From: Desulfocapsaceae bacterium
GTDB taxonomy: Bacteria > Desulfobacterota > Desulfobulbia > Desulfobulbales > Desulfocapsaceae
DNA length: 39,835 bases
Direction of reading: 5' to 3'
Assembly: GCA_028697885.1 (NCBI GenBank)
Contig: JAQVER010000030.1
Span: 1 to 39,835 of the forward strand
Every line of letters begins with the position of its first letter. The first letter of the stretch is position 1. This document shows positions 21,026 to 29,205 of this stretch, piece after piece. Both the position numbers and the translations under genes were made by a program. The notes beneath the pieces were generated by a model. The model had not been told where the DNA came from, searched no databases, and worked only from the letters and a program-made list of their open reading frames with translations.

Positions 21026-22183
21026 ATGACTACTCAGATCAGCAGAGAGGACGGTCTTTATTACCGTCAGACCCTCTTTGACAAGGCCAAACGCATTGTT
21101 GTTAAGGTTGGCAGCGCCGTCCTTACTACCGAGTCCGGCATCAATCAGAATGTTGTAGACAATATTGCCCGTGACTTGTCTTTTCTCAAGGACAGTGGAC
21201 GTGAGGTCATTCTTGTTACTTCCGGGGCCGTTGCCGCCGGTCGAAAAAAAATTACCCTCAGTGATACCCTTAAAGTCGGCCTCAAGGAAAAACAGGCCTT
21301 GGCTGCCATAGGTCAGTCCTGTTTGATGCAGACCTATGACGATGCTTTTCAACGACACGGTAAGATCATCAGTCAGCTTCTGCTGACTCACGCCGATCTT
21401 GCAAGCCGTGACAGATATCTCAATGTCCGTAATACTATCCATACCCTGTTTCGTTTCGGTGCTATTCCTATCATCAATGAAAATGATCCCGTTTCAGGCG
21501 AAGAACTGCGTTTTGGAGATAATGATACCTTAGGGGCGCTGATCACCAATCTCATTGAGGCTGATATGTTTATTTGTCTCACTGATGTCGATTGTCTTTA
21601 CACTGGAAATCCGCTCTCTGACCCTTCCGCTCGCCCAGTATATACCGTTTCCCGGGTCACTCCAGAAATTGAGGCCATGGCTGGTAATTCCAAAAGCGCC
21701 CTTGGCACCGGCGGCATGCAGTCTAAAATTCGTGCTGCCAAGATGGTGGCAGCAGGTGGGGGCAGCTCTTTTATAGGGCCTGGTCGCCAGGACTCAATCC
21801 TGCAGAAATTATTCAGCGGGGAAATGATCGGAACCTTTTTTCTCCCCGTCGAGGACAAAATTCATCGTCGCAAACACTGGATTGCCTACGTGTTGAGGCC
21901 CAAAGGTTACCTGGTCCTTGACGATGGGGCCTGTGCTGCCCTCAGTCGCCATGGCAAGAGTCTTCTTTCTTCCGGGATTATTGAGGTGCGGGGTGAGTTC
22001 GGGGTAGGGGATGCCGTCCATTGCCTTGATAGCAACAATAAACTGATAGCTGCAGGATTGGTTAATTACAGTTCGCTTAACCTCGATATCATCAAAAAAC
22101 ATCATTCTGATGAAATTGAGTCCTTGCTTGGATTTAAGGATTGCGATGAGGTTGTCCATCGAGATAACTTAGTTCTATTATAG
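21026..22183 (+). CDS. proB: Glutamate 5-kinase
   Basis: A 385-residue enzyme that phosphorylates glutamate in the first step of proline synthesis. The amino-acid kinase domain has IVVKVGSAVLT near residue 25, the VTSGAVAAG glycine loop, the NENDPVSGEELRFGDNDTLGA segment and GTGGMQSKIRAA. The C-terminal 100 residues form a PUA domain (WIAYVLRPKGYLVLDDGACAAL). I use ATG 21026 (MTTQISRED). The in-frame TTG two codons earlier at 21020 has no better ribosome site. proA follows 10 bp downstream, so the two pathway enzymes are co-expressed. Confidence 0.96.
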   Translation: MTTQISREDGLYYRQTLFDKAKRIVVKVGSAVLTTESGINQNVVDNIARDLSFLKDSGREVILVTSGAVAAGRKKITLSDTLKVGLKEKQALAAIGQSCLMQTYDDAFQRHGKIISQLLLTHADLASRDRYLNVRNTIHTLFRFGAIPIINENDPVSGEELRFGDNDTLGALITNLIEADMFICLTDVDCLYTGNPLSDPSARPVYTVSRVTPEIEAMAGNSKSALGTGGMQSKIRAAKMVAAGGGSSFIGPGRQDSILQKLFSGEMIGTFFLPVEDKIHRRKHWIAYVLRPKGYLVLDDGACAALSRHGKSLLSSGIIEVRGEFGVGDAVHCLDSNNKLIAAGLVNYSSLNLDIIKKHHSDEIESLLGFKDCDEVVHRDNLVLL

Positions 22184-22193
22184 GAGTAAAAAA

Positions 22194-23462
22194 ATGTCAC
22201 CAAATCCAGAAATTGATAAGAGCATTCAGCTGATGGCCCAGAAGGCAAAAAAGGCGGCCAGAACCCTGATTTCTTTATCCACTGAAAGCAAAAATAATCT
22301 TCTCCGCCAGATGGCTGAGGCCCTTGAGGCAAAACGGCCGTTTATCCAGCAAGAAAACCAGAAAGATCTGGTGGCTGGACAAAAAAAGGGACTCTCTGCG
22401 GCTATGCTGGACCGTCTGGAACTCTCAGATAAGGTTATGGCTTCCATGATTAACGGTCTGCTGGAGGTGGCCGCTTTGCCGGATCCCGTGGGTGAGGTGT
22501 TGAATCTTAGCAAAAGACCCAACGGCTTGATGGTGGGGAGAATGCGGATTCCCCTGGGGGTGATCGGAATGATTTATGAGTCCCGTCCCAATGTGACCGT
22601 GGATGCAGCAGCTCTTTGCCTGAAGGCCGGCAACGCCATTATTCTGAGGGGAGGGTCAGAAGCTATCCATTCCAATCTTGCCCTGGCAGAGGTTCTGCAG
22701 GGAGTCCTTGCTGCCAGTAATATTGATCCTGCGGCCATTCAGGTTATTCCGGTAACTGATCGTGCGGCCGTGACAACGCTTCTGGCTCAGGAAAAGTATA
22801 TTGACCTGATCATTCCCCGCGGAGGTGAAGGCCTGATCCGCTTTGTCTCGGAGACCTCACGTATTCCGGTTTTAAAGCACTACAAAGGGGTGTGCCATAT
22901 CTTTGTTGACAGCAGTGCCGACTTTTTAAAGGCCTCCCCGGTTATCATGAATTCCAAGACCCAGCGTCCTGGTGTCTGTAATGCCCTGGAAGGACTGCTC
23001 ATTCATCGTGATATTGCTGCAAGTTATCTTCCTGTCATTGCCGAGGAACTCCGATCGGCCGGTGTGGAGCTTCGCGGCTGTGCTGAAAGCGTTGCCTTGG
23101 CCTCCATGATCAAGCCTGCCTTGCCGACTGACTGGGGCACTGAATTTCTTGACCTGACTCTCTGCGTGAAAATTGTCGGTTCCCTTGATGAAGCCATGAG
23201 CTATATGGCTGAATATGGATCTCAACACACCGAGGTGATTATTACCGAGGATTACAGCAATGCCCAGCGTTTTCTGGCCGAGGTTGATGCCTCGGCCGTC
23301 ATGGTCAATGCCTCAACCAGATTTAACGATGGGGGACAGCTTGGTCTGGGAGCGGAAATTGGAATCAGCACGACGAAATTGCATGCCTACGGTCCTATGG
23401 GGTTGGAAGAGCTCACTACCAAGAAATTTATTATCTATGGTGCGGGGCAGGTACGGAGTTGA
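22194..23462 (+). CDS. proA: Gamma-glutamyl phosphate reductase
   Basis: A 422-residue NADPH-dependent dehydrogenase making glutamate-5-semialdehyde, the second step of proline synthesis. Recognisable segments are GVIGMIYESRPNVTVDAAALCLKAGN (only its first part is needed to identify the family), ILRGGSEA, PRGGEGLIR, and the active-site cysteine in RPGVCNALEGLL. Length is normal. AGGAG sits 7 bases before the ATG. Its TGA overlaps the TTG start of nadD, so proB-proA-nadD form one translation-coupled unit. Confidence 0.97.
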   Translation: MSPNPEIDKSIQLMAQKAKKAARTLISLSTESKNNLLRQMAEALEAKRPFIQQENQKDLVAGQKKGLSAAMLDRLELSDKVMASMINGLLEVAALPDPVGEVLNLSKRPNGLMVGRMRIPLGVIGMIYESRPNVTVDAAALCLKAGNAIILRGGSEAIHSNLALAEVLQGVLAASNIDPAAIQVIPVTDRAAVTTLLAQEKYIDLIIPRGGEGLIRFVSETSRIPVLKHYKGVCHIFVDSSADFLKASPVIMNSKTQRPGVCNALEGLLIHRDIAASYLPVIAEELRSAGVELRGCAESVALASMIKPALPTDWGTEFLDLTLCVKIVGSLDEAMSYMAEYGSQHTEVIITEDYSNAQRFLAEVDASAVMVNASTRFNDGGQLGLGAEIGISTTKLHAYGPMGLEELTTKKFIIYGAGQVRS

Positions 23463-24112
23463 ATCGTCGCGTAGGGCTCCTCGGTGGTACCTTTGATCCT
23501 GTTCATAATGGCCATCTGCAGATTGCAGAGATTGCAAAAAACTTTTGCGATCTGCAGATGGTCATGTTTATTCCGGCAGCTGTACCCCCTCATAAGAATG
23601 GTAAAGCGGTTGCCAGTTTTAACCATCGGGCCAATATGATTCAGCTTGCCTTGGAGGGAAGGCCTGGATTCGGGCTGTCCACCATAGAAGCGAGCCTGCC
23701 TGAACCGTCGTATACTATTGATACCCTACGCTATCTTCACAGCCATACAACTGTCGCCACCGATTTTTTTTTCATTATCGGTGCGGATGCGTTTCTTGAG
23801 ATCACTACCTGGAAATTATATAAACAGGTTCTTGAGGCTACGCATTTTGTGGTGCTTGCCAGGACAGGGAGCGCTTCCAGCAAAGTGAAAGATCTCATAA
23901 AAACACTTGGCTATGAACCGGATGATTCTTTGCAAATCTGGTGTCATCCTTCATTACTGAAAAAAATTTTCTTCCCTCAAGTTCCTTTGACTCCGTTTGC
24001 CGATCTTTCTTCTTCCCAAATCCGTCAAAATCTCAAAGATAATATGCCAGTTGAAGGAATTGTGCCTGCCCTTGTCTTGAACTATATCCTGGCACAAGGT
24101 CTTTATGTCTGA
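23459..24112 (+). CDS. nadD: Nicotinate-nucleotide adenylyltransferase
   Basis: A 217-residue enzyme forming deamido-NAD from nicotinate mononucleotide and ATP. The nucleotidyl-transferase signature GGTFDPVHNGHL is at residues 8-19 (HxGH motif) and the C-terminal LSSSQIRQ corresponds to the ISSTxIR motif. The start is TTG, overlapping the proA stop (TTGA), which is the only position that leaves the N-terminal strand RRVGLLGG intact. It closes the proB-proA-nadD unit. No rsfS follows, unlike many relatives. Confidence 0.95.
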   Translation: MNRRVGLLGGTFDPVHNGHLQIAEIAKNFCDLQMVMFIPAAVPPHKNGKAVASFNHRANMIQLALEGRPGFGLSTIEASLPEPSYTIDTLRYLHSHTTVATDFFFIIGADAFLEITTWKLYKQVLEATHFVVLARTGSASSKVKDLIKTLGYEPDDSLQIWCHPSLLKKIFFPQVPLTPFADLSSSQIRQNLKDNMPVEGIVPALVLNYILAQGLYV

Positions 24113-24320
24113 CATTATATGACCCGTAGCAGGACTTCGGTAGATTTTTGTTGATAGTGACTGTCGCCTCCTTGACAGTCCACCTTCCTTTCATGTTATA
24201 ATGAAAATATTATTATAAGTGATGCGAATGACCTCGATAAGAGTGGGATAGCATTTGTGATTATTCCATTGATGTTATTTTTTTCTGCATATTTTCTCTC
24301 GCTGAAAAATTTTATAAGGG
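24113..24320 (+). other. Intergenic region between nadD and the CheB-like gene
   Basis: About 200 bp without coding potential, becoming very AT-rich toward the next gene. It carries a near-consensus sigma-70 promoter and an inverted repeat over its -35 box (listed separately). No terminator for the proB-proA-nadD transcript was seen. Confidence 0.5.
24159..24202 (+). promoter_or_regulatory. Sigma-70 promoter with inverted repeat over the -35 box
   Basis: TTGACA (24172-24177) and TATAAT (24197-24202) are both perfect consensus boxes, 19 bp apart. The -35 box lies within an inverted repeat, GACTGTC (24159-24165) and GACAGTC (24174-24180) with 8 bp between, a plausible operator. It would drive the CheB-like gene at 24321 with a leader of about 110 bases. 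Confidence 0.65.
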
Positions 24321-25550
24321 ATGAGATTCTTGATACAGAGAACTACCCAAACAACTACGCCATCTTTTCCAATTAAAGTCCTTATTGCCGATGATTCCTG
24401 GGTCTTCCGCAGGATATTGCGGGATATCTTTAAAAGGATGCAGCATATTCAGGTACTGGATGATGCGGCAAACGGTATAGAGGCCCTTGAGCAGATTATC
24501 AAGTTTCACCCTGATGTTCTGATCCTGGATATGGAAATGCCGATCATGGATGGGCTGACAACCTTGCAGCATCTGATGATTCATACCCCTACTCCGACAA
24601 TCATCTTTTCCAGCTTAAGCCAGGATGGCACCGCCAGGTCTTTTGACGCGCTCAAGTATGGTGCTGTCGATTTTGTGGCCAAATCATCTTTCTTCAAGGG
24701 AAGTGATATGGCTGCCGACAATGAACTGATCATCAAAAAAGTGATCCAGGCCGCAACCATTACTGTAAAATCTATTGATCCCATGCAGTCTGTACTTGGT
24801 AAAGCAGAGATCGGCAATGCCCCGCATCTTGTTTTTTGTGAAGATTGCGGAACCAGGAATGTGGTTGATGCGCAGGCACTTGCAATGCACGATAGTGCGC
24901 ATTGCAGCCACTGTGGTGATGAAATTAAATTAAGTACGGATGAGAAATTTCGCCGTCTTTCCTATGCCGTGGTAATGGGTGCAGGTGAGGGCGGGTATGT
25001 TAATCTTTTGCAAATCATTCCTGCTCTTTCTCCCGAAATGGGTGGGGCCGTGATTGTGGTTATCCATGACGAACCCGAAAAGGTTTCTTCTTTTGTCGAA
25101 TACCTTGGTTCAATCAGTGGCATGAAAGTGGTGCGCGGTCAGGATGGCCTGACCATGGAAGGTGGGTCTTGTTATATCTTCTCCGGCACGGAGCGAGTGA
25201 CTTTTTCGCCTTATAGCGGTCATTATGTCCTGCGGGTAACGAGTGATCCAAATTTTGCGAAACAAGGAGCGATTAATACGACGTTGATGTCGCTGGCCCC
25301 ACTTTTAAAGGAACGGGTCGTGGGAATAGTGCTTTCCGGCTCTGAAAATGACGGTGTAAAAGGGGTGGATGCAATTGGAAAGCATAAAGGTACAGTTATC
25401 AGTTTGGATCTCTCTCGATGTCTTTGTAAAGATATGAGTGAAAAAATTATCCGTAAATTCCCAGAGACATTGATTGCTGATGAACATGGAATTGTAGAGT
25501 TGATTGCCAAGTTGGACCGCCAAAACAGGCAGCAGGTTGTCATGGCATAG
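24321..25550 (+). CDS. CheB-like response regulator with zinc ribbon and altered active site
   Basis: A 409-residue protein with CheB architecture: a receiver domain (about 17-130; D24/D25, acceptor D70, CheB-like SSLSQDG and GAVDFVAK) and a C-terminal methylesterase-like domain (about 213-400). The linker contains a zinc ribbon, CEDC at 173-176 and CSHC at 195-198, not found in classical CheB. The nucleophile motif GASTGG reads GAGEGG (220-225), so the catalytic Ser is Gly222. The triad His (H249 in IHDEP) and Asp (D344 in GSENDG) remain. It is therefore predicted to lack methylesterase activity and act as a phospho-switch. The ATG abuts AAGGG too closely; TTG at 24330 may be the true start. 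A PilZ gene follows 69 bp downstream. Confidence 0.88.
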   Translation: MRFLIQRTTQTTTPSFPIKVLIADDSWVFRRILRDIFKRMQHIQVLDDAANGIEALEQIIKFHPDVLILDMEMPIMDGLTTLQHLMIHTPTPTIIFSSLSQDGTARSFDALKYGAVDFVAKSSFFKGSDMAADNELIIKKVIQAATITVKSIDPMQSVLGKAEIGNAPHLVFCEDCGTRNVVDAQALAMHDSAHCSHCGDEIKLSTDEKFRRLSYAVVMGAGEGGYVNLLQIIPALSPEMGGAVIVVIHDEPEKVSSFVEYLGSISGMKVVRGQDGLTMEGGSCYIFSGTERVTFSPYSGHYVLRVTSDPNFAKQGAINTTLMSLAPLLKERVVGIVLSGSENDGVKGVDAIGKHKGTVISLDLSRCLCKDMSEKIIRKFPETLIADEHGIVELIAKLDRQNRQQVVMA

Positions 25551-25619
25551 TAGTTGTCCATTGTCCCATGTGCACTTTTGACAACACGATCGATATTTTT
25601 TTTAACGAAAGGATATTTT

Positions 25620-25979
25620 ATGGAAAATTTGAATTTTTCTGAACGGAGAAAGCACCCTCGAATCCCACTGGATCTGGAAGTAGATGTGAATCTAATCCCG
25701 TCAGATAACGCACAGCCGGTTGGGGATATCATTTGCTGCAAGTGTCGGGATATTAGTGGTGGCGGGATTTCCTTTTATTCGATGGACTCTTATCCTCTGC
25801 AATCTGTAGTGAGGCTCAATATTGCCCTTGATGAGCTCAATATTAAGGTAATGGGAAAGGTGTTATGGACCAAAAAATTTCCTACAGCTCCGTTTTGTTT
25901 AACAGGTGTTCAATTCCTTAATATCTATGAACAGGATTTTAAGAAACTTTGCTCCTATATTGACACAAAGTGCTTATAG
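25620..25979 (+). CDS. PilZ-domain c-di-GMP receptor protein
   Basis: A 119-residue single-domain protein. The PilZ c-di-GMP motifs are both present: RRKHPR (residues 9-14, the RxxxR element) and DISGGG (44-49, the [D/N]xSxxG element). A beta-rich remainder ends in the helical EQDFKKLCSYI. The start at 25620 has GAAAGGA 8 bases upstream; the longer frame from 25554 is not needed. It follows the CheB-like regulator by 69 bp on the same strand, so the two may form an operon linking phosphorelay and c-di-GMP signalling. It carries an unusual CCKC cluster just before the second motif (39-42). Confidence 0.88.
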   Translation: MENLNFSERRKHPRIPLDLEVDVNLIPSDNAQPVGDIICCKCRDISGGGISFYSMDSYPLQSVVRLNIALDELNIKVMGKVLWTKKFPTAPFCLTGVQFLNIYEQDFKKLCSYIDTKCL

Positions 25980-26047
25980 AATTGATACGTGAGGATCTTT
26001 GCATGTAGGCTCTGCCTGTCCAGGAGTGTTGCTTCTTTGAGATAATA

Positions 26048-27337
26048 ATGCGTTTTATTGCTGATCTTCATGTCCATTCCCCCTATTCCAGAGCCACCAG
26101 CAAGAGTTCCCATATCCGTTCCCTGGCAGCCTGGTCCCGGATCAAAGGGGTTCATCTTCTTGGAACAGGAGATTTTACCCATCCATTATGGCTCCGTGAA
26201 CTGCAAGAGACACTTGAGCCTGCTGAACCTGGATTCTTTCAATTAAAAGGATCACTCTCTTCCGATTTTTCCTTGCCCTTTGCTTTTACACCCTCTCTAG
26301 AGTCAGCCCGATTTGTCCTCAGCGCTGAGATAAGTTGTATCTATAAACGTCATGGCAAGGTCAGGAAGGTGCATAATCTCATTTATGTCCCCGATTTTGC
26401 CTCGGCAGAACGTATCAATAAGACTCTATCCACCATTGGTAATCTTGCGGCAGATGGCAGGCCAATCCTCGGACTTGATTCACGGGACCTTCTGGAAATA
26501 GTTCTGGACAAGGCTCCTGGTGGTTTTCTTGTCCCTGCTCACATCTGGACTCCCTGGTTTTCCCTCTTTGGCTCAAGGTCGGGATTTGACTCCGTTGAAG
26601 AATGTTTTGGCGATCTTTCGGCCCATGTCTTTGCCCTGGAAACCGGGCTTTCTTCGGATCCGGCAATGAATCGGCTTATTTCAGCTCTTGATCAATACAC
26701 CCTTGTCTCGAACTCTGATTGCCACTCTCCAGGGAAATTGTGTCGGGAAGCCAATGTCTTTGATACCACATTTGATTTCTTTGCCATGAAGGCCGCTTTA
26801 CAGACTCCATGTGACGCAAGCGGGCATCGCCATCTGGCAGCGACCATTGAATTTTTTCCGGAAGAGGGCAAGTATCATCATGACGGCCATCGTAATTGTG
26901 GCTTCTGTTGTGATCCACATCAAAGCCGCAAGTTGCACGGACTCTGTCCTGTTTGCGGTAAACCCATGACCATAGGCGTTCTTTCAAGGGTCCTGGAGCT
27001 TGCTGACAGACAGTCTCCGGTCTTTCCTGCTGGAGCTCCTGATGTTTACAGCCTGATTCCGCTTCAAGAGATTCTCGCTGAACTTCTTGGAGTCGGGGCA
27101 GGGACAAAAACGGTTATGGCGAAGTATCTGCAACTCATTCAAAAATTTGGTTCCGAGTTGACAATCCTGATTGAGAGCCCGGTTGCCGAGTTATTGTCTG
27201 AGGATGTACCCTTGTTGGGTGAGGCTATTAGTCTGGTCAGACAGAATAAGGTTCAACGGAAAGCAGGTTTTGATGGCGAATTTGGCACAATTAAGGTTTA
27301 TAAAGAGGGTAAAGGCAAGTTGAAGGCTAAAAAGTGA
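26048..27337 (+). CDS. EndoQ-type PHP-domain DNA endonuclease
   Basis: A 429-residue protein of the Endonuclease Q family (PHP fold), which cuts 5' to deaminated bases (uracil, hypoxanthine, xanthine) and abasic sites in DNA. PHP metal residues are visible: H8 and H10 (DLHVH), D42 and H45 (GDFTHP), E94, H109, H165 (PAHIWTPW) and D224/H226 (SNSDCHS). A zinc-finger insert follows, with C284, C287, C300 and C303. The C-terminus contains a helix-hairpin-like GVGAGTKTV segment and a basic tail. The enzyme was first described in Thermococcales and is sporadic in bacteria. It is followed by the 55-residue zinc-ribbon gene, 87 bp downstream. The family is recalled, not searched. Confidence 0.85.
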   Translation: MRFIADLHVHSPYSRATSKSSHIRSLAAWSRIKGVHLLGTGDFTHPLWLRELQETLEPAEPGFFQLKGSLSSDFSLPFAFTPSLESARFVLSAEISCIYKRHGKVRKVHNLIYVPDFASAERINKTLSTIGNLAADGRPILGLDSRDLLEIVLDKAPGGFLVPAHIWTPWFSLFGSRSGFDSVEECFGDLSAHVFALETGLSSDPAMNRLISALDQYTLVSNSDCHSPGKLCREANVFDTTFDFFAMKAALQTPCDASGHRHLAATIEFFPEEGKYHHDGHRNCGFCCDPHQSRKLHGLCPVCGKPMTIGVLSRVLELADRQSPVFPAGAPDVYSLIPLQEILAELLGVGAGTKTVMAKYLQLIQKFGSELTILIESPVAELLSEDVPLLGEAISLVRQNKVQRKAGFDGEFGTIKVYKEGKGKLKAKK

Positions 27338-27424
27338 GAGTCACACTCACCGTGTAGAATACTTTCAGCTGGTCCCCTGATATATTATATATTCCGATAA
27401 TTCTATTATAGCGAGGAAGGCATT

Positions 27425-27592
27425 ATGCATTTATTTGAGACTGAAGAGGGTGACAAGTGGGTCTGTGTCAGTTGTGGTCAGGAGCAGGCCGAGCTGATCG
27501 AGGAGAAAAAATGGGAATTCATCTTTGATAAGGATAACCCTATGTTGCGTTGCAGTATTTGCGGACAAGGGGATTATGAGATAGAAGATTAA
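27425..27592 (+). CDS. 55-residue zinc-ribbon protein
   Basis: A small gene with a strong ribosome site (AGGAAGG, 4-5 bases before ATG) and a complete frame of 55 codons. The product has two CxxC knuckles, CVSC at residues 14-17 and CSIC at 43-46, spaced as in rubredoxin- or ribbon-like zinc folds, and is acidic at both ends (ETEEGD, YEIED). It ends 12 bases before a strong terminator, so it is the last gene of the EndoQ-side transcript. An AT-rich segment with possible -10 sequences lies upstream, so it may also have its own promoter. Function is unknown; zinc binding is inferred. Confidence 0.75.
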   Translation: MHLFETEEGDKWVCVSCGQEQAELIEEKKWEFIFDKDNPMLRCSICGQGDYEIED

Positions 27593-27603
27593 GTAGAGAT
27601 GCA

Positions 27604-27647
27604 AACGCCCCGTCCTTCCGGTACAAAATAGAGAAGGACGGGGCGTT
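27604..27647. terminator. Bidirectional intrinsic terminator
   Basis: A perfect 15-bp GC-rich stem: AACGCCCCGTCCTTC (27604-27618) and its reverse complement (27633-27647), with a 14-base loop. T-rich bases follow on the plus strand (TTCTTTTAG). It lies between the convergent zinc-ribbon and M23 peptidase genes and probably stops transcripts from both sides. Confidence 0.9.
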
Positions 27648-27650
27648 CTT

Positions 27651-29039
27651 TTAGTTGAATTTTGATCCTGCCACGGGACCATCAATAGTGACCGCAATCC
27701 AATGCGGATCCCACCATTCTACCGGATTGACAAAAACACCGTTGATCAACATGGAAAAGTGCAGGTGGTCGCCTCCAGCCATACCGGTGGTCCCCGTCAG
27801 GCCAAGAACGGTATTCTGATCCACCTGGCTGTCCAGGGTAACATTGATCTGGCTAAGATGGGAATAGAGGCTGAAAATTCCCTGGCCATGATCCACCACC
27901 ACCATCTGGCCATAAATCCCGTTATATCCTGTGAAGACAACCTTGCCGGCCTCTGCTGCTCTGACATCAGCTCTTTGCGTGGAGGCGATATCAACTCCCA
28001 GATGAACCTGTTCATCAATAGGCTGCCCGTTATAAAAATAGGTACGATGATCGGCAAAACCGGCACGTGGACTGCCGGGCATACGCTGAAAAGTGCCCTT
28101 CCATAATCGTTCAGGACTTGGTTTCTGGCAAAGGTCATGAATCTTTTTATTATTTATATCTCGAAGGTCCCGGTTGGTGTAGAGATATTTTTCTATCATG
28201 TCCCCCTTCATCTCCGGGTAATGTTCTTCAAATTCAGGGATTTTTGCAGAAAGAAAGCCATCGCTGATGTTAATGTCGTCATGTCTCTGGTTGGCTTTTT
28301 TATAGGTGCTGGAAAAACCGACAGCGGCCTTATTTCCTGCCAGATCTTTCGCCGTTATCTTTGCATCAGTAATGGCCGTAGCATCGTATGGTAGGGCTAT
28401 AAAAGCAATATAGGTGTGTTCCCGCCCGTCATTCAGCGGAAATCCAGGATGGAAATTCCCGTTAATCTGAACTCCATGCTGCAGGGCGTCCTCCGTTGTC
28501 TGGTAAATGACGATGCCCGCGCCTCCTTGTTTCAAATAGCGGGTGGCGTGGAGGAGATTAATTTTTGGTGCCTTGGTATCAATAATAATATTCTTGGCAA
28601 TGCGTGTCAGGTTGCCCTGAAATAATCCCCACAATGAATAATCGCGCACTTCAAGAATAATTTCTGCGGGACCATCTTTCAGCCCAAGTTTTTTGATATC
28701 AATCAGTTGCTTTTCTTTGATCTCGGCCGGACCGATTTTCCCCATATATCCCTGGCGGGGATAGTCGGTATGTAGAATTTCTTTTGTCTGAGCTCCCTGG
28801 TTGATGCTCAGATAGATACTGCGAATACCGCATTTTCTATCTGTTATGGTCAGATCCAAGGTGGTGTCTGCTCCGATATATTCGGGAATTTCATCCATGG
28901 TAACGACTGGTGCCTCTCTTTCAAAGAGGGTCAGTGACCCAAAACCAGCAGCTGCCAGTAACGCCACAATGAGTAAGAGAAGCAATGGTTGCAGCAGGTT
29001 TCTCTTTCTTCCATGTTTTTTAAACCGTTGTTCTGCCAT
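27651..29039 (-). CDS. M23 (LytM/lysostaphin-type) peptidoglycan endopeptidase
   Basis: A 462-residue envelope protein with a positively charged start and one membrane helix (about 16-34). A beta-rich periplasmic region follows, resembling Ig/cadherin-like repeats. The C-terminal M23 domain (about 340-450) has metal ligands HLGVD and HLHFS and the usual YGQMVVVDHGQGIFSLYSHL, so it should be an active zinc endopeptidase cutting peptide cross-links. It sits alone on the minus strand between the bidirectional terminator and the RNase G gene 166 bp upstream. The large N-terminal region may hold or regulate the enzyme at the cell wall. Confidence 0.92.
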   Translation of the reverse strand: MAEQRFKKHGRKRNLLQPLLLLLIVALLAAAGFGSLTLFEREAPVVTMDEIPEYIGADTTLDLTITDRKCGIRSIYLSINQGAQTKEILHTDYPRQGYMGKIGPAEIKEKQLIDIKKLGLKDGPAEIILEVRDYSLWGLFQGNLTRIAKNIIIDTKAPKINLLHATRYLKQGGAGIVIYQTTEDALQHGVQINGNFHPGFPLNDGREHTYIAFIALPYDATAITDAKITAKDLAGNKAAVGFSSTYKKANQRHDDINISDGFLSAKIPEFEEHYPEMKGDMIEKYLYTNRDLRDINNKKIHDLCQKPSPERLWKGTFQRMPGSPRAGFADHRTYFYNGQPIDEQVHLGVDIASTQRADVRAAEAGKVVFTGYNGIYGQMVVVDHGQGIFSLYSHLSQINVTLDSQVDQNTVLGLTGTTGMAGGDHLHFSMLINGVFVNPVEWWDPHWIAVTIDGPVAGSKFN

Positions 29040-29205
29040 GAGGCTTTGTACTCCTTTTTTCGCCTGGTTGATCTTGTTTACAGTTTTGTTACCAGAGTCA
29101 TTTACTTACGTCATCGTTCAAAAAGAATATTATTGCAATAATGAGACCGGTATAAGGGGCCGTGAGGAAACAGTCAGAAAAATAATAGTTTTTTTGTAAC
29201 AGTTC

